DNA from: an uncultured Spirochaetaceae bacterium
GTDB taxonomy: Bacteria; Spirochaetota; Spirochaetia; Sphaerochaetales; Sphaerochaetaceae
Assembly (NCBI GenBank): GCA_945910645.1
Contig: CAMDZB010000001.1
Location: forward strand, 1 to 64,000
Direction of reading: 5' to 3'
DNA: 64,000 nucleotides
The position numbers and the translations under genes were made by a program. Every line of letters begins with the position of its first letter. The first letter of the stretch is position 1. The notes beneath the pieces were generated by a model. It did not search any database. It was given only the letters and a program-made list of their open reading frames with translations, and had not been told where the DNA came from. This document shows positions 50,041 through 59,265 of the stretch, one piece after another.

Positions 50041-52035
50041 CTAAAGAAGATCCATGGGGTCGATGTCCACCTTGATTCTAACGTTGGATGGCTTTTTGAC
50101 CCCTTCAAGTGCATTTTTAATCGCGTAATCTATCAGAGACACGCTTTGAGATGAAACTACAGTGTGATACCTAAAATCATCCTGTAGTTTTTTTATTGGG
50201 CACTCGCCCTGAGTTACAATACGGAGCTCCTTTGTACCCGTTTTGCCCTCCATTTTGAGAATTTTGTACGTCTCGTTGATACTACGGGCAATGTACGAGC
50301 TTAAGAGGCGTGCATTCTCCTCCTTCTTCGAGCGTACTACCACGCGGGCATAATGAGTAAACGGTGGAAGCTCCATCATCCTCCTGTATTCAAGAGAATC
50401 TTTGAGGAACTTTTCAATATCCCCGCTTCTCACAGCCACAACAGGAGGCGATGTCGGGTCATCCGTCTGAATCACAACCTTGCTTTTATCAAGAAAGCGT
50501 CCGGCACGCCCTGCAACCTGAAATAGTAACGAGCATAGCTTTTCATCCGATCTAAAGTCGCTTGATGTGTATCCCGTCATTGCGTTTACAACACCCACAA
50601 GATTGACATTCGGAAAATTAAGCCCTTTTGCTATCATCTGCGTGCCGATGAGTATGTCGCTCTTGCCGTTATAAAAGTCTGTGATGATCTTCTCGTACGT
50701 CTTTTTACCCTTGATTGTGATATCCCTGTCTATACGAGTAACATTTGCGAATGGAAACAGTGATTTTACCTCATCCTCCACAAGCTCGGTGCCGTACGAC
50801 TGGTATAGTACGTTGTTTGCGCCACAGTTCTCGCATGTTACCCTCACCTTGTATCCTCGTCCGCATTCGTGGCAGAACATCATATTTGTATCCTTATGAT
50901 ACGTGAGTGGTACAGAGCAGTGTTCGCATACGGCAACGTGTCCGCATTCCGGGCAGACAAGGCGGTGTAAATAACCACGCTTGTTAAGGAACAGAATGGC
51001 TTGTTTTCCTTCATCGAGCGTCTTTTGTAGTTCAAATCTGAGCTTGTCAGAGATAATTGTGTTACCCTTGTTTATACAGACCTCAATCTCGCTTACTGAA
51101 CTTGTCTCCACAGCCCTATGAGGGAGTCTAATCAGTTCCACCTGGCCGCTTGAGAACGCTTTGTAGCCCTCAAGAGACGGAGTTGCGCTTCCGAGGATAA
51201 AAAGTGCATCGTTCATCTTTGCGCGCTTTGTAGCCACATTTCGTGCGTGGTAGCACACGAAGGAATCGCTTTTATACGATGAGTCGTGCTCTTCATCCAT
51301 TATAATCAGCCCGAGGTTTGGTAAGGGAGCAAACATTGCAGAACGAGCGCCCACTACTATGTCTACATCACCTTTGATAATACGCGTCCATTCGCCAAGC
51401 CTTTCGCTTGCGGTAAGCTTTGAGTGTAGTACTGCGATGTTGTTGTTAGGAAGCTTAGCTTTTATGTACTGAATAAGCTGATACGTAAGCCCCACCTCAG
51501 GGACAAGGTAGATTACGGTTTTACCCTTTGAAATCACATCCTTTGCAACCTCAAGGTACACCTCGGTTTTACCAGATCCTGTTACGCCCCATAGGTAAAC
51601 GGTTTTTGATGATGTGTTTTTGATCGTTTCGATTGCCTTTTCCTGGTCATGCGTGAGTTTTTTCACATCGTTTTGTACCTCATCATCGAGGGTTAACATC
51701 TTAGGAAGCTTTGCATTTTTAAAAGAAACTATGGAATAAATCACCTCAGAAAGCGAGGACACGTAGTACTCACTCACCCACTTTGAGAGCTCAAAAAGTT
51801 CATCTGTAAAGATTGGCGTCTCTCCGTCGATCACACGTATGATGTCCTTAGTGCTGTATGATGGAGTATTGGTATGGGTGTTCACAATCAGCGCAACTAT
51901 CACCTTGCCACGAAGGTCAACCTCCGCTCTCTTTCCAACAGCAACCTTATCCTCATCCTCTTCTTTTACAGAGTACGTAAACACGCCTGTTACGCCAAGC
52001 GGAGTTCTTATCATTACATCTACATACTTATTCAC
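50041..52035 (-). CDS. priA: Primosomal protein N' (PriA helicase)
   Basis: LWGVTGSGKTEVYLE, DEEHDSSYKSD, paired CxxC zinc motifs and GTQMIAKGLNFPNV. Confidence 0.95.
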   Translation of the reverse strand: MNKYVDVMIRTPLGVTGVFTYSVKEEDEDKVAVGKRAEVDLRGKVIVALIVNTHTNTPSYSTKDIIRVIDGETPIFTDELFELSKWVSEYYVSSLSEVIYSIVSFKNAKLPKMLTLDDEVQNDVKKLTHDQEKAIETIKNTSSKTVYLWGVTGSGKTEVYLEVAKDVISKGKTVIYLVPEVGLTYQLIQYIKAKLPNNNIAVLHSKLTASERLGEWTRIIKGDVDIVVGARSAMFAPLPNLGLIIMDEEHDSSYKSDSFVCYHARNVATKRAKMNDALFILGSATPSLEGYKAFSSGQVELIRLPHRAVETSSVSEIEVCINKGNTIISDKLRFELQKTLDEGKQAILFLNKRGYLHRLVCPECGHVAVCEHCSVPLTYHKDTNMMFCHECGRGYKVRVTCENCGANNVLYQSYGTELVEDEVKSLFPFANVTRIDRDITIKGKKTYEKIITDFYNGKSDILIGTQMIAKGLNFPNVNLVGVVNAMTGYTSSDFRSDEKLCSLLFQVAGRAGRFLDKSKVVIQTDDPTSPPVVAVRSGDIEKFLKDSLEYRRMMELPPFTHYARVVVRSKKEENARLLSSYIARSINETYKILKMEGKTGTKELRIVTQGECPIKKLQDDFRYHTVVSSQSVSLIDYAIKNALEGVKKPSNVRIKVDIDPMDLL

Positions 52036-52037
52036 TT

Positions 52038-52742
52038 TTACAACCTTGGTAAATTCAAAAATACGGCAAGCTTCTTAAACGACTCCCACACCTTACGCTT
52101 TGCATCAACGTTATCTTTAAGTTCAAATGGCATTCTTGTGTAGATAAATGCACAGTGCTTATACTCGCCGTTCTCCTTAAGGCTCCTGAGGAAGTTGGAT
52201 GCTCTCACGCCAAATCCGATTGCAGCAAGCGGTGAATAAAGCGTAAATTGCATCTTTAAAAACTTTGAGCACTCGTTAAAATGCTCATCGCTCACATTAC
52301 CCTTGTTTTTACACTTTAAAAGCGATGTGATGTACGTGTTGCTCTCAGGGTTGAGGTGAATCGCCTTAAGGATAATATCAAGATATTCCCTTTCGCTATC
52401 GCCAAGCACTGTATCTGTGATCACTATCACCTGCGGATGGACTTCTACGCCTTCTCCGAGCACCCTCTCAATTGTTGAAAACGGGCATGATGAACACGTG
52501 AGGAACTGTCTCTTTAGGCTTGTTGGAGTGACAGGGTGATCCTTTGCCTCTGCTATATCAACACCCCTTGTAGGCATAGAAGGCATAGAAGACATAGAGG
52601 GTGCCTTGATGTCATCTGAAGTTAAACTCTGGCTCTGAACAGAAAACACCTCTTTTGAAAGCACATCACCACTATTCGCCTTAAGGCTGTTTATGAGAAA
52701 AAGATACTCGTTTATGGCGTTAAAATACTTCTCTTCAGTCAT
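52038..52742 (-). CDS. Divergent uracil-DNA glycosylase-superfamily-like protein
   Basis: CSSCPFSTIERVLGEG, NTYITSLLKCKNKGNVSDEHFNECSKFLKMQFTLYSPLAAIGFGVRASNFL resemble family 4/5 UDG. Confidence 0.6.
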   Translation of the reverse strand: MTEEKYFNAINEYLFLINSLKANSGDVLSKEVFSVQSQSLTSDDIKAPSMSSMPSMPTRGVDIAEAKDHPVTPTSLKRQFLTCSSCPFSTIERVLGEGVEVHPQVIVITDTVLGDSEREYLDIILKAIHLNPESNTYITSLLKCKNKGNVSDEHFNECSKFLKMQFTLYSPLAAIGFGVRASNFLRSLKENGEYKHCAFIYTRMPFELKDNVDAKRKVWESFKKLAVFLNLPRL

Positions 52743-53580
52743 GGTTTTCTATATCTTTTGAGAGCTCCTTCCACTCCTCTTCGCTATACACTGTCCTATA
52801 AAAATATAACCCATACGGAGGTGCTGTAAAAATAGCATTTGATCGTTTTTTTTGATTTATTATTGCATCAAACGCAGCTTTTGCCTTTTGAATGTCCTTC
52901 TCTTTAAGGGCAACCTTTATAATCGTTCCGACAATTGATCGCACCTGATGATATAAAAATGCGTTTCCAACAATTCTATAAACAATGTAATCGCCGCTTT
53001 TGTAAAACTCTGATTTATAGATGTCCCTAAATGTGCTTTTACCCTCATCCTCCTTAAGAGACAAAAAGGCAAAATCCTTCTCTCCAAGAAGCATTTTAGC
53101 AAGCGCATTAAGTAAATCAATATCGCTCAAGCCTTTTATCCCCCACACTCTGTTCTCATCAAACACCGTGCAGTTATCCCTCTCTTTAAGGTAATACCTG
53201 TACTCACGTGCAAGTGATGAAAAACGCGCATGAAAGAATCCGTCAGCCTCGTGGCTTTCCATAATCTTTACACCCTCAGGCAAGTGAGCATTAATGGCGT
53301 ATTTCATTCTCTCTGCAGGAATTGTTGATGATGTGTCGAAGGAGCAAGTCTGCGAAAGAGCATGAACGCCACTGTCTGTTCTCCCTGATGCAAAGAGGTG
53401 CACCGTTTCGCCCGTACAGTTTAAAATAGCCTCTTCAACCTTATCTTGAACCGCACTTTTATCTTCTTGAGCCTGCCAGCCGTTAAACAGCATCCCGTTG
53501 TACGATACTGAGAGTACAATGCGCCTTTTACCCTCTTCTAAGGTGTTCTCTTGCTCCTTTCGGTGCCAGTCCTTTCTCAT
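52735..53580 (-). CDS. truA: tRNA pseudouridine synthase A
   Basis: VSYNGMLFNGWQAQ, ASGRTDSGVHALSQ and FLYHQVRSIVGT. Confidence 0.95.
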   Translation of the reverse strand: MRKDWHRKEQENTLEEGKRRIVLSVSYNGMLFNGWQAQEDKSAVQDKVEEAILNCTGETVHLFASGRTDSGVHALSQTCSFDTSSTIPAERMKYAINAHLPEGVKIMESHEADGFFHARFSSLAREYRYYLKERDNCTVFDENRVWGIKGLSDIDLLNALAKMLLGEKDFAFLSLKEDEGKSTFRDIYKSEFYKSGDYIVYRIVGNAFLYHQVRSIVGTIIKVALKEKDIQKAKAAFDAIINQKKRSNAIFTAPPYGLYFYRTVYSEEEWKELSKDIENHD

Positions 53581-53957
53581 TAGCTCTCCAAAACAGCGTA
53601 AGCAATCGAGTAGGCATCCTCATGCGAAAGTGAGATATGAAACTTAAATTTGTCAACGCCAAAACGCTCTTTAATCATTGCGGTGATCTTATCAGAGCAG
53701 ACCACATACGGAGATCCGTCTGATCTTTTTTCAATCACAACAGCATCGCCATTTAGCATAAAAACCGGTATTCTTGATGCCTTTGCAAGTGCCTCACGCA
53801 TGGCAAATCGAGACCCGAAGAACTCAGCCTTATTCGTCTTACAAATCCCTTCTGACTCCTTAAGTTCCTCTTTTGAGAATATACGTGATATCACATCGTG
53901 TTCTTGCGTTGTAAACCTTGAATTTTCTACTATATCACACCCAACGCCGAGTATCAT
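53580..53957 (-). CDS. acpS: Holo-ACP synthase
   Basis: GVGCDIVENSRF, FFGSRFAMREALAKA and SLSHEDAYSIAYAV. Confidence 0.93.
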   Translation of the reverse strand: MILGVGCDIVENSRFTTQEHDVISRIFSKEELKESEGICKTNKAEFFGSRFAMREALAKASRIPVFMLNGDAVVIEKRSDGSPYVVCSDKITAMIKERFGVDKFKFHISLSHEDAYSIAYAVLES

Positions 53958-54367
53958 TATAAGCCCTTTTTCTGGAATGCAATTCGTGCAGAATGTGGAT
54001 GTGGTACAATCTGAATCACGTCTTTCTGAAGCACTCCAAGGTTGTATTCAAGCTCGATTGGCGCTGAGAACACCCCTTGAGCGTTCACAAATGAAAAGTC
54101 GATTCTAGCCTCGATTAGCAATGGATCAATCATATATTTTGCGTCTCCAGAGGCGTGAATTGCGATGTCAACGCTATCTGGAACATTTGAGAATGGCTCG
54201 TAGTCTTCGGGAAGAATCACGGTTGCTGGAATCCTTATTGTTCGTGGCGTGTTGATTGCGTAGTATGCAAGAGCGTACACAAAGATTGCAACTATAAGCG
54301 ATATTATTTTAACCTGCCAGTTTTTAAGAAGTCGCCCAAGTAGTGAATATGATTTTATGCTCTTCAT
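53957..54367 (-). CDS. YbbR-like protein (CdaA regulator-type)
   Basis: N-terminal TM segment plus single YbbR-like domain; immediately downstream of cdaA. Confidence 0.7.
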   Translation of the reverse strand: MKSIKSYSLLGRLLKNWQVKIISLIVAIFVYALAYYAINTPRTIRIPATVILPEDYEPFSNVPDSVDIAIHASGDAKYMIDPLLIEARIDFSFVNAQGVFSAPIELEYNLGVLQKDVIQIVPHPHSARIAFQKKGL

Positions 54368-55188
54368 TTGTTACTCCAGTTGTCTGTATCATCACTTGTG
54401 GGACTGAATGATGGCATACCCTCGTTTCTAAACATCATGCATTGCTTGATGGTACGCATACATTCCTCTCTCGAAAGGTCGTATTTGATTTCACCGTTGA
54501 AGCATACCGATACCTTTTTGGTCTCTTCACTTGCAACGATGATTAGGGCATCGCTCACTTCGCTAAGTCCCAATGCTGCTCTATGTCTTGTTCCTAAAGT
54601 CTGGCTGATATTAGTCTGCTCCGATAGAGGTAAGAAGCATGCGGCTGCAACGATTCTGTCCTCCCTCACTACGATTGCGCCGTCGTGGAATGGCGTGTCG
54701 TGGTCGAATATCGTGAGTATCATGTTGCTTGAAAGCATGGCGTCGATCTGAGTTCCAGAGTCGATAATTTTCTTAAGTTCGATGTTACGAGGAATCACAA
54801 TCAGTGCGCCTCTCTTCATGCCTGCAAGAGTGTACACAGCATCAAGGATTGTATCGATGTTATCCGATGAAATGTAACCGCCGTTTTTATACTTACGTGT
54901 GCGGTTGATGGTATTTGCATTAAATCCGTGTTTGAGCTCGTCTCTGTATAGCACCACAAGGAATATTATTATCGGCGTGAAGAACAGCTGGATAAAGTAT
55001 GAGAGTATATCCAACTTGCACACCTGAACGATAAACAGCACAACAAATAGAACAATCAGTATCTTCACCATCACAAATGCCGACGATGACGATGTAATCA
55101 TGTAGAGCTTATAGAAGAGCCATGCAAGCGCTAACACCTGCACAATCACCTTTATCACATCTAATACTGTTGGAGTTATGCTGAACAT
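54364..55188 (-). CDS. cdaA: Diadenylate cyclase CdaA/DacA
   Basis: FHDGAIVVREDRIVAAACFLPLS and GTRHRAALGLSEVSDALIIVASEE DAC motifs. Confidence 0.93.
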   Translation of the reverse strand: MFSITPTVLDVIKVIVQVLALAWLFYKLYMITSSSSAFVMVKILIVLFVVLFIVQVCKLDILSYFIQLFFTPIIIFLVVLYRDELKHGFNANTINRTRKYKNGGYISSDNIDTILDAVYTLAGMKRGALIVIPRNIELKKIIDSGTQIDAMLSSNMILTIFDHDTPFHDGAIVVREDRIVAAACFLPLSEQTNISQTLGTRHRAALGLSEVSDALIIVASEETKKVSVCFNGEIKYDLSREECMRTIKQCMMFRNEGMPSFSPTSDDTDNWSNK

Positions 55189-56136
55189 TTATTTTTCTCG
55201 CTCCCATAGCCGATCAGGATATACTCCTTTGTCGATCAGCGATAAAATCTCGTTGTGTACCGTATCTCTATCTTTTGGATATGTCATTCCAAACCACTTT
55301 CCGTCGGTTTTGAGCACTTTTACCCTCGATTTTCCTTCACTTAGCATCTCTCCAACCGCGTTTGGAAGAATACACTCTTTCTTTGGATCCGATGCGTAAG
55401 AGCCTAAAAAAGACGCCCAGTATTTGTCAAGAAACGAAAGGAAGTCTATGTTAAAGCCGAAGAAGTTCATTGATGCTGTCTCATCCCCTTTTAGCGTTAA
55501 TTCATCCCCATTTTCGTTCTGAGCTTTAACCTTTCCGCTTTCAAGGCGAATGTTGAATGTCTCCTTAAGACCCGAGAGGTACCCGCCATCAACCTTGCAT
55601 AGTCCTCTTGTGACTCCTCCCTCAGGCGAGAGTGTATTTGATAGTCTGTATCCTACAAGCATATTTTCATCTGTTGCACTAAAATGCTTAACTGCCACGT
55701 CAAAGGCATCTCTGCCGTAAAAGTCGTCGCTATTGAGCGTCACAAAGCTGTTATCAAGATACTTTGCAGCGGCAAGCACGCATTGAACTGTGCCCCACGG
55801 CTTTTGTCTGTTGTCTGCAAGCGAGATGTACTTCTGTGGAATCAGTGTGGTTTTTTCTTGAAAGACATAGTCTGCATCAGTGTTAAGTGCGATGCGATCA
55901 AATAGGCGTTCTCTGAAGTCCTTTTCGATGTCTTTTCTGATTACAAATACGACTTTGCCAAAACCTGCGTTGACTGCATCATAAATGCTGTAGTCAAGCA
56001 GCGCTTCGTTGTTCTTACCAACTGCGGCTATCTGTTTAACGCCACCATAGCGAGATCCGACTCCTGCAGCCATCACTAATAATGTTGGTTTTGTTGTGTT
56101 TTTCATTGTTGCCCTGCTTTGTCCTTTTGATCTCAA
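55189..56136 (-). CDS. Sugar-phosphate nucleotidyltransferase-like protein
   Basis: LLVMAAGVGSRYGGVKQIAAVGKNNEALLDYSIYDA. Confidence 0.8.
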   Translation of the reverse strand: MRSKGQSRATMKNTTKPTLLVMAAGVGSRYGGVKQIAAVGKNNEALLDYSIYDAVNAGFGKVVFVIRKDIEKDFRERLFDRIALNTDADYVFQEKTTLIPQKYISLADNRQKPWGTVQCVLAAAKYLDNSFVTLNSDDFYGRDAFDVAVKHFSATDENMLVGYRLSNTLSPEGGVTRGLCKVDGGYLSGLKETFNIRLESGKVKAQNENGDELTLKGDETASMNFFGFNIDFLSFLDKYWASFLGSYASDPKKECILPNAVGEMLSEGKSRVKVLKTDGKWFGMTYPKDRDTVHNEILSLIDKGVYPDRLWEREK

Positions 56137-56221
56137 TAAGACGCATTATATTATTTTTTATTATTATAACCCTGTTTTGTTTTACCCGTCAACATTTACC
56201 CACGTTTCGTATCAACGCAAG

Positions 56222-56484
56222 TTATAATAAATTTACGTCACTTTTTACAAAAATTTCTTATAGTTGGCCGTCAAAGTTAGACGCCCCGCAGATTCGGGCG
56301 AGTCCCTAGCGAGTTTGAGATTCTTCCTGGATGGCACCGCGAGTTTGATATTCGGGCTGTATAACGCGAAACCAAACCTAGCCCTAACGCAGGACATACC
56401 TTTGTGGTAGGCCAAGTGGGCTATGGTGCATGTGACAAAGTTAGACGCCCGAGATCAAACGAGCCCGCAGATCAAACGAGCCCC
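56222..56484 (-). repeat. Dispersed repeat copy B, ~263 bp, attC-like core 56381-56446
   Basis: Direct repeat of 57779-58041; shares TTATAATAAATTTACGTCACTTTTTACAAAAATTT and ACGCAGGACATACC...GTGACAAAGTTAGACGCCCGAGATCAAACGAG. Confidence 0.9.
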
Positions 56485-57758
56485 AAGAGGAAGTGTTCAA
56501 CACCAATAAAGTATATCCCTGTACCATCTTGGCGAGGCACAATATCGTCCCTAACAACAACAATCTTCTTAAATGAATCTTTAGTTTTGGTAAGACTGCG
56601 TGTTTCCTGGAGAAGCTTTTCCTTATTAGGAAGGGAGTAGGCGGATTGAATATATAATTTCTCGTTACCTTTGTTGCATACGAAGTCGATCTCAAGTTGC
56701 TTTCTTATCTGTTTACCTTGATCGTGAGTGGTAACATCTACAACGCCTACATCCACGTTATAACCACGGGAGCGAAGAAAGTTGTAAATGATGTTTTCCA
56801 TTATGTGATTTTCTTCAATTTCTGCAAAATTTAGGCGTGCGTTTCTCAGTCCAAGATCGGTAAAGTAGTACTTCTGTGGTGACTCTATGTAGTGCTTGCC
56901 CTTAACGCTATACCTCTTTGCTTTTTCAATCAAGAAAGAGTCTTCAAGATAGCCAATGTACCTTTCGATTGTTTGAGAATGAATGGGTAACTTTTTTACG
57001 GTTTTGAATGTGTTTGATAGCTTCAGAGGGTTTGTTAGAGACCCAACTAATGATGAAATGATGTTCAAAAGATCGTTAAGTACACTCTCGTCCCTTCTGA
57101 TGTCGTTGCTCTCCATGATGTCCTTGATGTAGATCTCCTCAAACAGGTTTTTAAGGTAGTTTGCCTTATCGGAATAATCGGGAATTGTTGTGACAAATGG
57201 CATTCCGCCGTAGGTTAGATACTCATTCCATGCGTGGGTTTTATCGCCATCCTTAGCATCGTAGAATTCCTTGTATGAGAGCGGAGAGACGTGTATCTGG
57301 TCACACTTGCCTCGGAATTTTGAAAGTATGTTCTTTGAGAGCATCTCTGAGTTGCTACCAGTTATATACACATCTACGCCAGGCATCTTTACAAGGCCAA
57401 GCACAACGTCTGTAAATCCAACCGTGCTCCCCTCTAAATATGGATTCTTTACATCCTTAACAAGTTGGATTTCATCAATAAAGACATAGTTTGTATTGCC
57501 ATCGTTGATGATTTTACTTCTGATATACTCATTAAGTTCATTCGGGTTCCAATATCGCTGGTATTGGATGTCATCAAGTGCAATCGAGATAATATGATCC
57601 TTATCGACGCTGGCGCTAAGAAGGTAATCCCTGAAGATATGAAACAAGAGATATGATTTTCCGCATCGCCTGAGGCCTGTGATAACCTTCACAAGTCCGT
57701 TCTCTTTCTTCCTGATGAGTTCATTAAGGTATGTGTCACGTCTAATCGTTTTGCTCAT
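56472..57758 (-). CDS. AAA ATPase with DUF4143-like C-terminal region
   Basis: VITGLRRCGKSYLLF Walker A, YVFIDEIQLVKD Walker B, VYITGSNSEMLS; C-terminal nuclease-like ELEIDFV. Confidence 0.88.
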   Translation of the reverse strand: MSKTIRRDTYLNELIRKKENGLVKVITGLRRCGKSYLLFHIFRDYLLSASVDKDHIISIALDDIQYQRYWNPNELNEYIRSKIINDGNTNYVFIDEIQLVKDVKNPYLEGSTVGFTDVVLGLVKMPGVDVYITGSNSEMLSKNILSKFRGKCDQIHVSPLSYKEFYDAKDGDKTHAWNEYLTYGGMPFVTTIPDYSDKANYLKNLFEEIYIKDIMESNDIRRDESVLNDLLNIISSLVGSLTNPLKLSNTFKTVKKLPIHSQTIERYIGYLEDSFLIEKAKRYSVKGKHYIESPQKYYFTDLGLRNARLNFAEIEENHIMENIIYNFLRSRGYNVDVGVVDVTTHDQGKQIRKQLEIDFVCNKGNEKLYIQSAYSLPNKEKLLQETRSLTKTKDSFKKIVVVRDDIVPRQDGTGIYFIGVEHFLLGLV

Positions 57759-57778
57759 TTCGCCCTCTTTTAACTATA

Positions 57779-58041
57779 TTATAATAAATTTACGTCACTT
57801 TTTACAAAAATTTATTATAGTTTGCTGACAAAGAGATAACCCGCAGATCAAACGAGCCCCTAGCGAGTTTGAGATTCTTACTGGCTGGCACTGCGAGTTT
57901 GAGATTCGGGATGGATAACGAGGAACCAAACCTAGCCAAAACGCAGGACATACCTTTTGGTAGGCCAAGTGGGCTATGGTGCAGGTGACAAAGTTAGACG
58001 CCCGAGATCAAACGAGAGCCCGCAGATTCGGGCGATACCCC
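57779..58041 (-). repeat. Dispersed repeat copy C, attC-like core 57935-57999
   Basis: Direct repeat of 56222-56484 at offset 1557 bp. Confidence 0.9.
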
Positions 58042-58081
58042 ACCCATGAGTTGAATATGCGAGTGTCATATCGAAGTCGAA

Positions 58082-58137
58082 ACCACTCAATTGCGAAGCG
58101 AGCATACTTTGTGTATGTGAGTGAGCATTGAGGTGGT
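58082..58137. terminator. Hairpin overlapping the 3' end of miaA (possible terminator or structured element)
   Basis: ACCACTCAAT...ATTGAgGTGGT with inner GCATAC/GTATGT. Confidence 0.35.
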
Positions 58138-59055
58138 AGAGACAAAGAGATGACCCGCAGATTCAACGAGTTCTTCTGTCGTGAGAAATTGGACAAGAGG
58201 ACCCAACGACCGCGCAAACGTAGCTTGACGTTTAGCGTAGTGAACAGTATCAAGAAAGATATTTTGCTTTACTCGCTCGCGGTCGTATGGCTCGGGGGTG
58301 AAGAATTCGCGGTATCCAATGCCCTTCATACTCTGCATGTCTGCAGTGGCGCCCTCTGACTTTAAACGTGCAACCTCATCCTCTAAGCCCATGGCGAACA
58401 TCTTATCGATACGCGCTTTGATTCGCTCACGTAAAATATCCCTCTCCATGTCTATGGAATAAATTGCGTAAGAGTACTTATCACGGATGGTGTTATTGAG
58501 AGGAAAGTCGCTCACTCTTTTTCCGCTTGAGAGGCAAATTTCAAGCCCTCTTGTGATGCGCTGTGAGTCATTTTTTGAGATTTTTGATGCATAAACGGGG
58601 TCTAACTCCGAAAGCTCTTTGTAGAGCGCATCAAGGCCTAATTTATCCCTTTTACGGTTGATTTCATCCCTCACATCCGCATTCGACTCGGGTGATGGCG
58701 GAAGGCCGTAGAGAAAGTTTTTGACGTAAAAAAAAGTGCCTCCTGAGATCACAGGGACACTTCCTCGTTTATGAATATCGAGAACAAGTTCATCTGCGCT
58801 GTTTACAAAGTCGCCTACTGAAAATGTCTCGTCAAAATTTTTGATGTCTACAAGGTGATGCTTAAACTCGCTAAGCTCATCCTTATCGGGTTTAGCGCTT
58901 CCAATATCCAAGCCCTTGTATACCTGAATACTATCTGCGGATATCAGTTCAATATTAGCTCTTTTAGAAAGAGTGCGAACGACATCGCTTTTTCCACTAG
59001 CCGTACATCCTAAGATTATCAGAACTAGTGGCTTTGAATCAGATGACTTTTTCAC
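58087..59055 (-). CDS. miaA: tRNA dimethylallyltransferase MiaA, GTG start preferred
   Basis: ILGCTASGKSDVV, ISADSIQVYKGLDIGSAKP and YAKRQATFAR; GTG at 59055 preceded by AAGGA. Confidence 0.9.
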   Translation of the reverse strand: MKKSSDSKPLVLIILGCTASGKSDVVRTLSKRANIELISADSIQVYKGLDIGSAKPDKDELSEFKHHLVDIKNFDETFSVGDFVNSADELVLDIHKRGSVPVISGGTFFYVKNFLYGLPPSPESNADVRDEINRKRDKLGLDALYKELSELDPVYASKISKNDSQRITRGLEICLSSGKRVSDFPLNNTIRDKYSYAIYSIDMERDILRERIKARIDKMFAMGLEDEVARLKSEGATADMQSMKGIGYREFFTPEPYDRERVKQNIFLDTVHYAKRQATFARSLGPLVQFLTTEELVESAGHLFVSTTSMLTHIHKVCSLRN

Positions 59056-59263
59056 CCTCGTCCTTGTAGCGGTATTCAACCTCGTTGTGGAACACCTCAT
59101 CGAGTGCAACTGATACTAAAGAACGTCCTGAGAACTGGCGTTCTGCAATTGAGTCGTTATCTGCAGCAAGTGCCTGAGCGTCTTTCATTGCAACTGTAGC
59201 GAGTTCATACACGTTTTTATCTGAGTCTACAAGTAAATCGATTGGGATTCTTCTATCTGACAT
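59039..59263 (-). CDS. rpoZ: RNA polymerase omega subunit-like protein
   Basis: RIPIDLLVDSDKNVYELATVAMKDAQALA...SLVSVALDEVFHNEVEY; between cmk and miaA. Confidence 0.75.
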   Translation of the reverse strand: MSDRRIPIDLLVDSDKNVYELATVAMKDAQALAADNDSIAERQFSGRSLVSVALDEVFHNEVEYRYKDEGEKVI

Positions 59264-59265
59264 AC

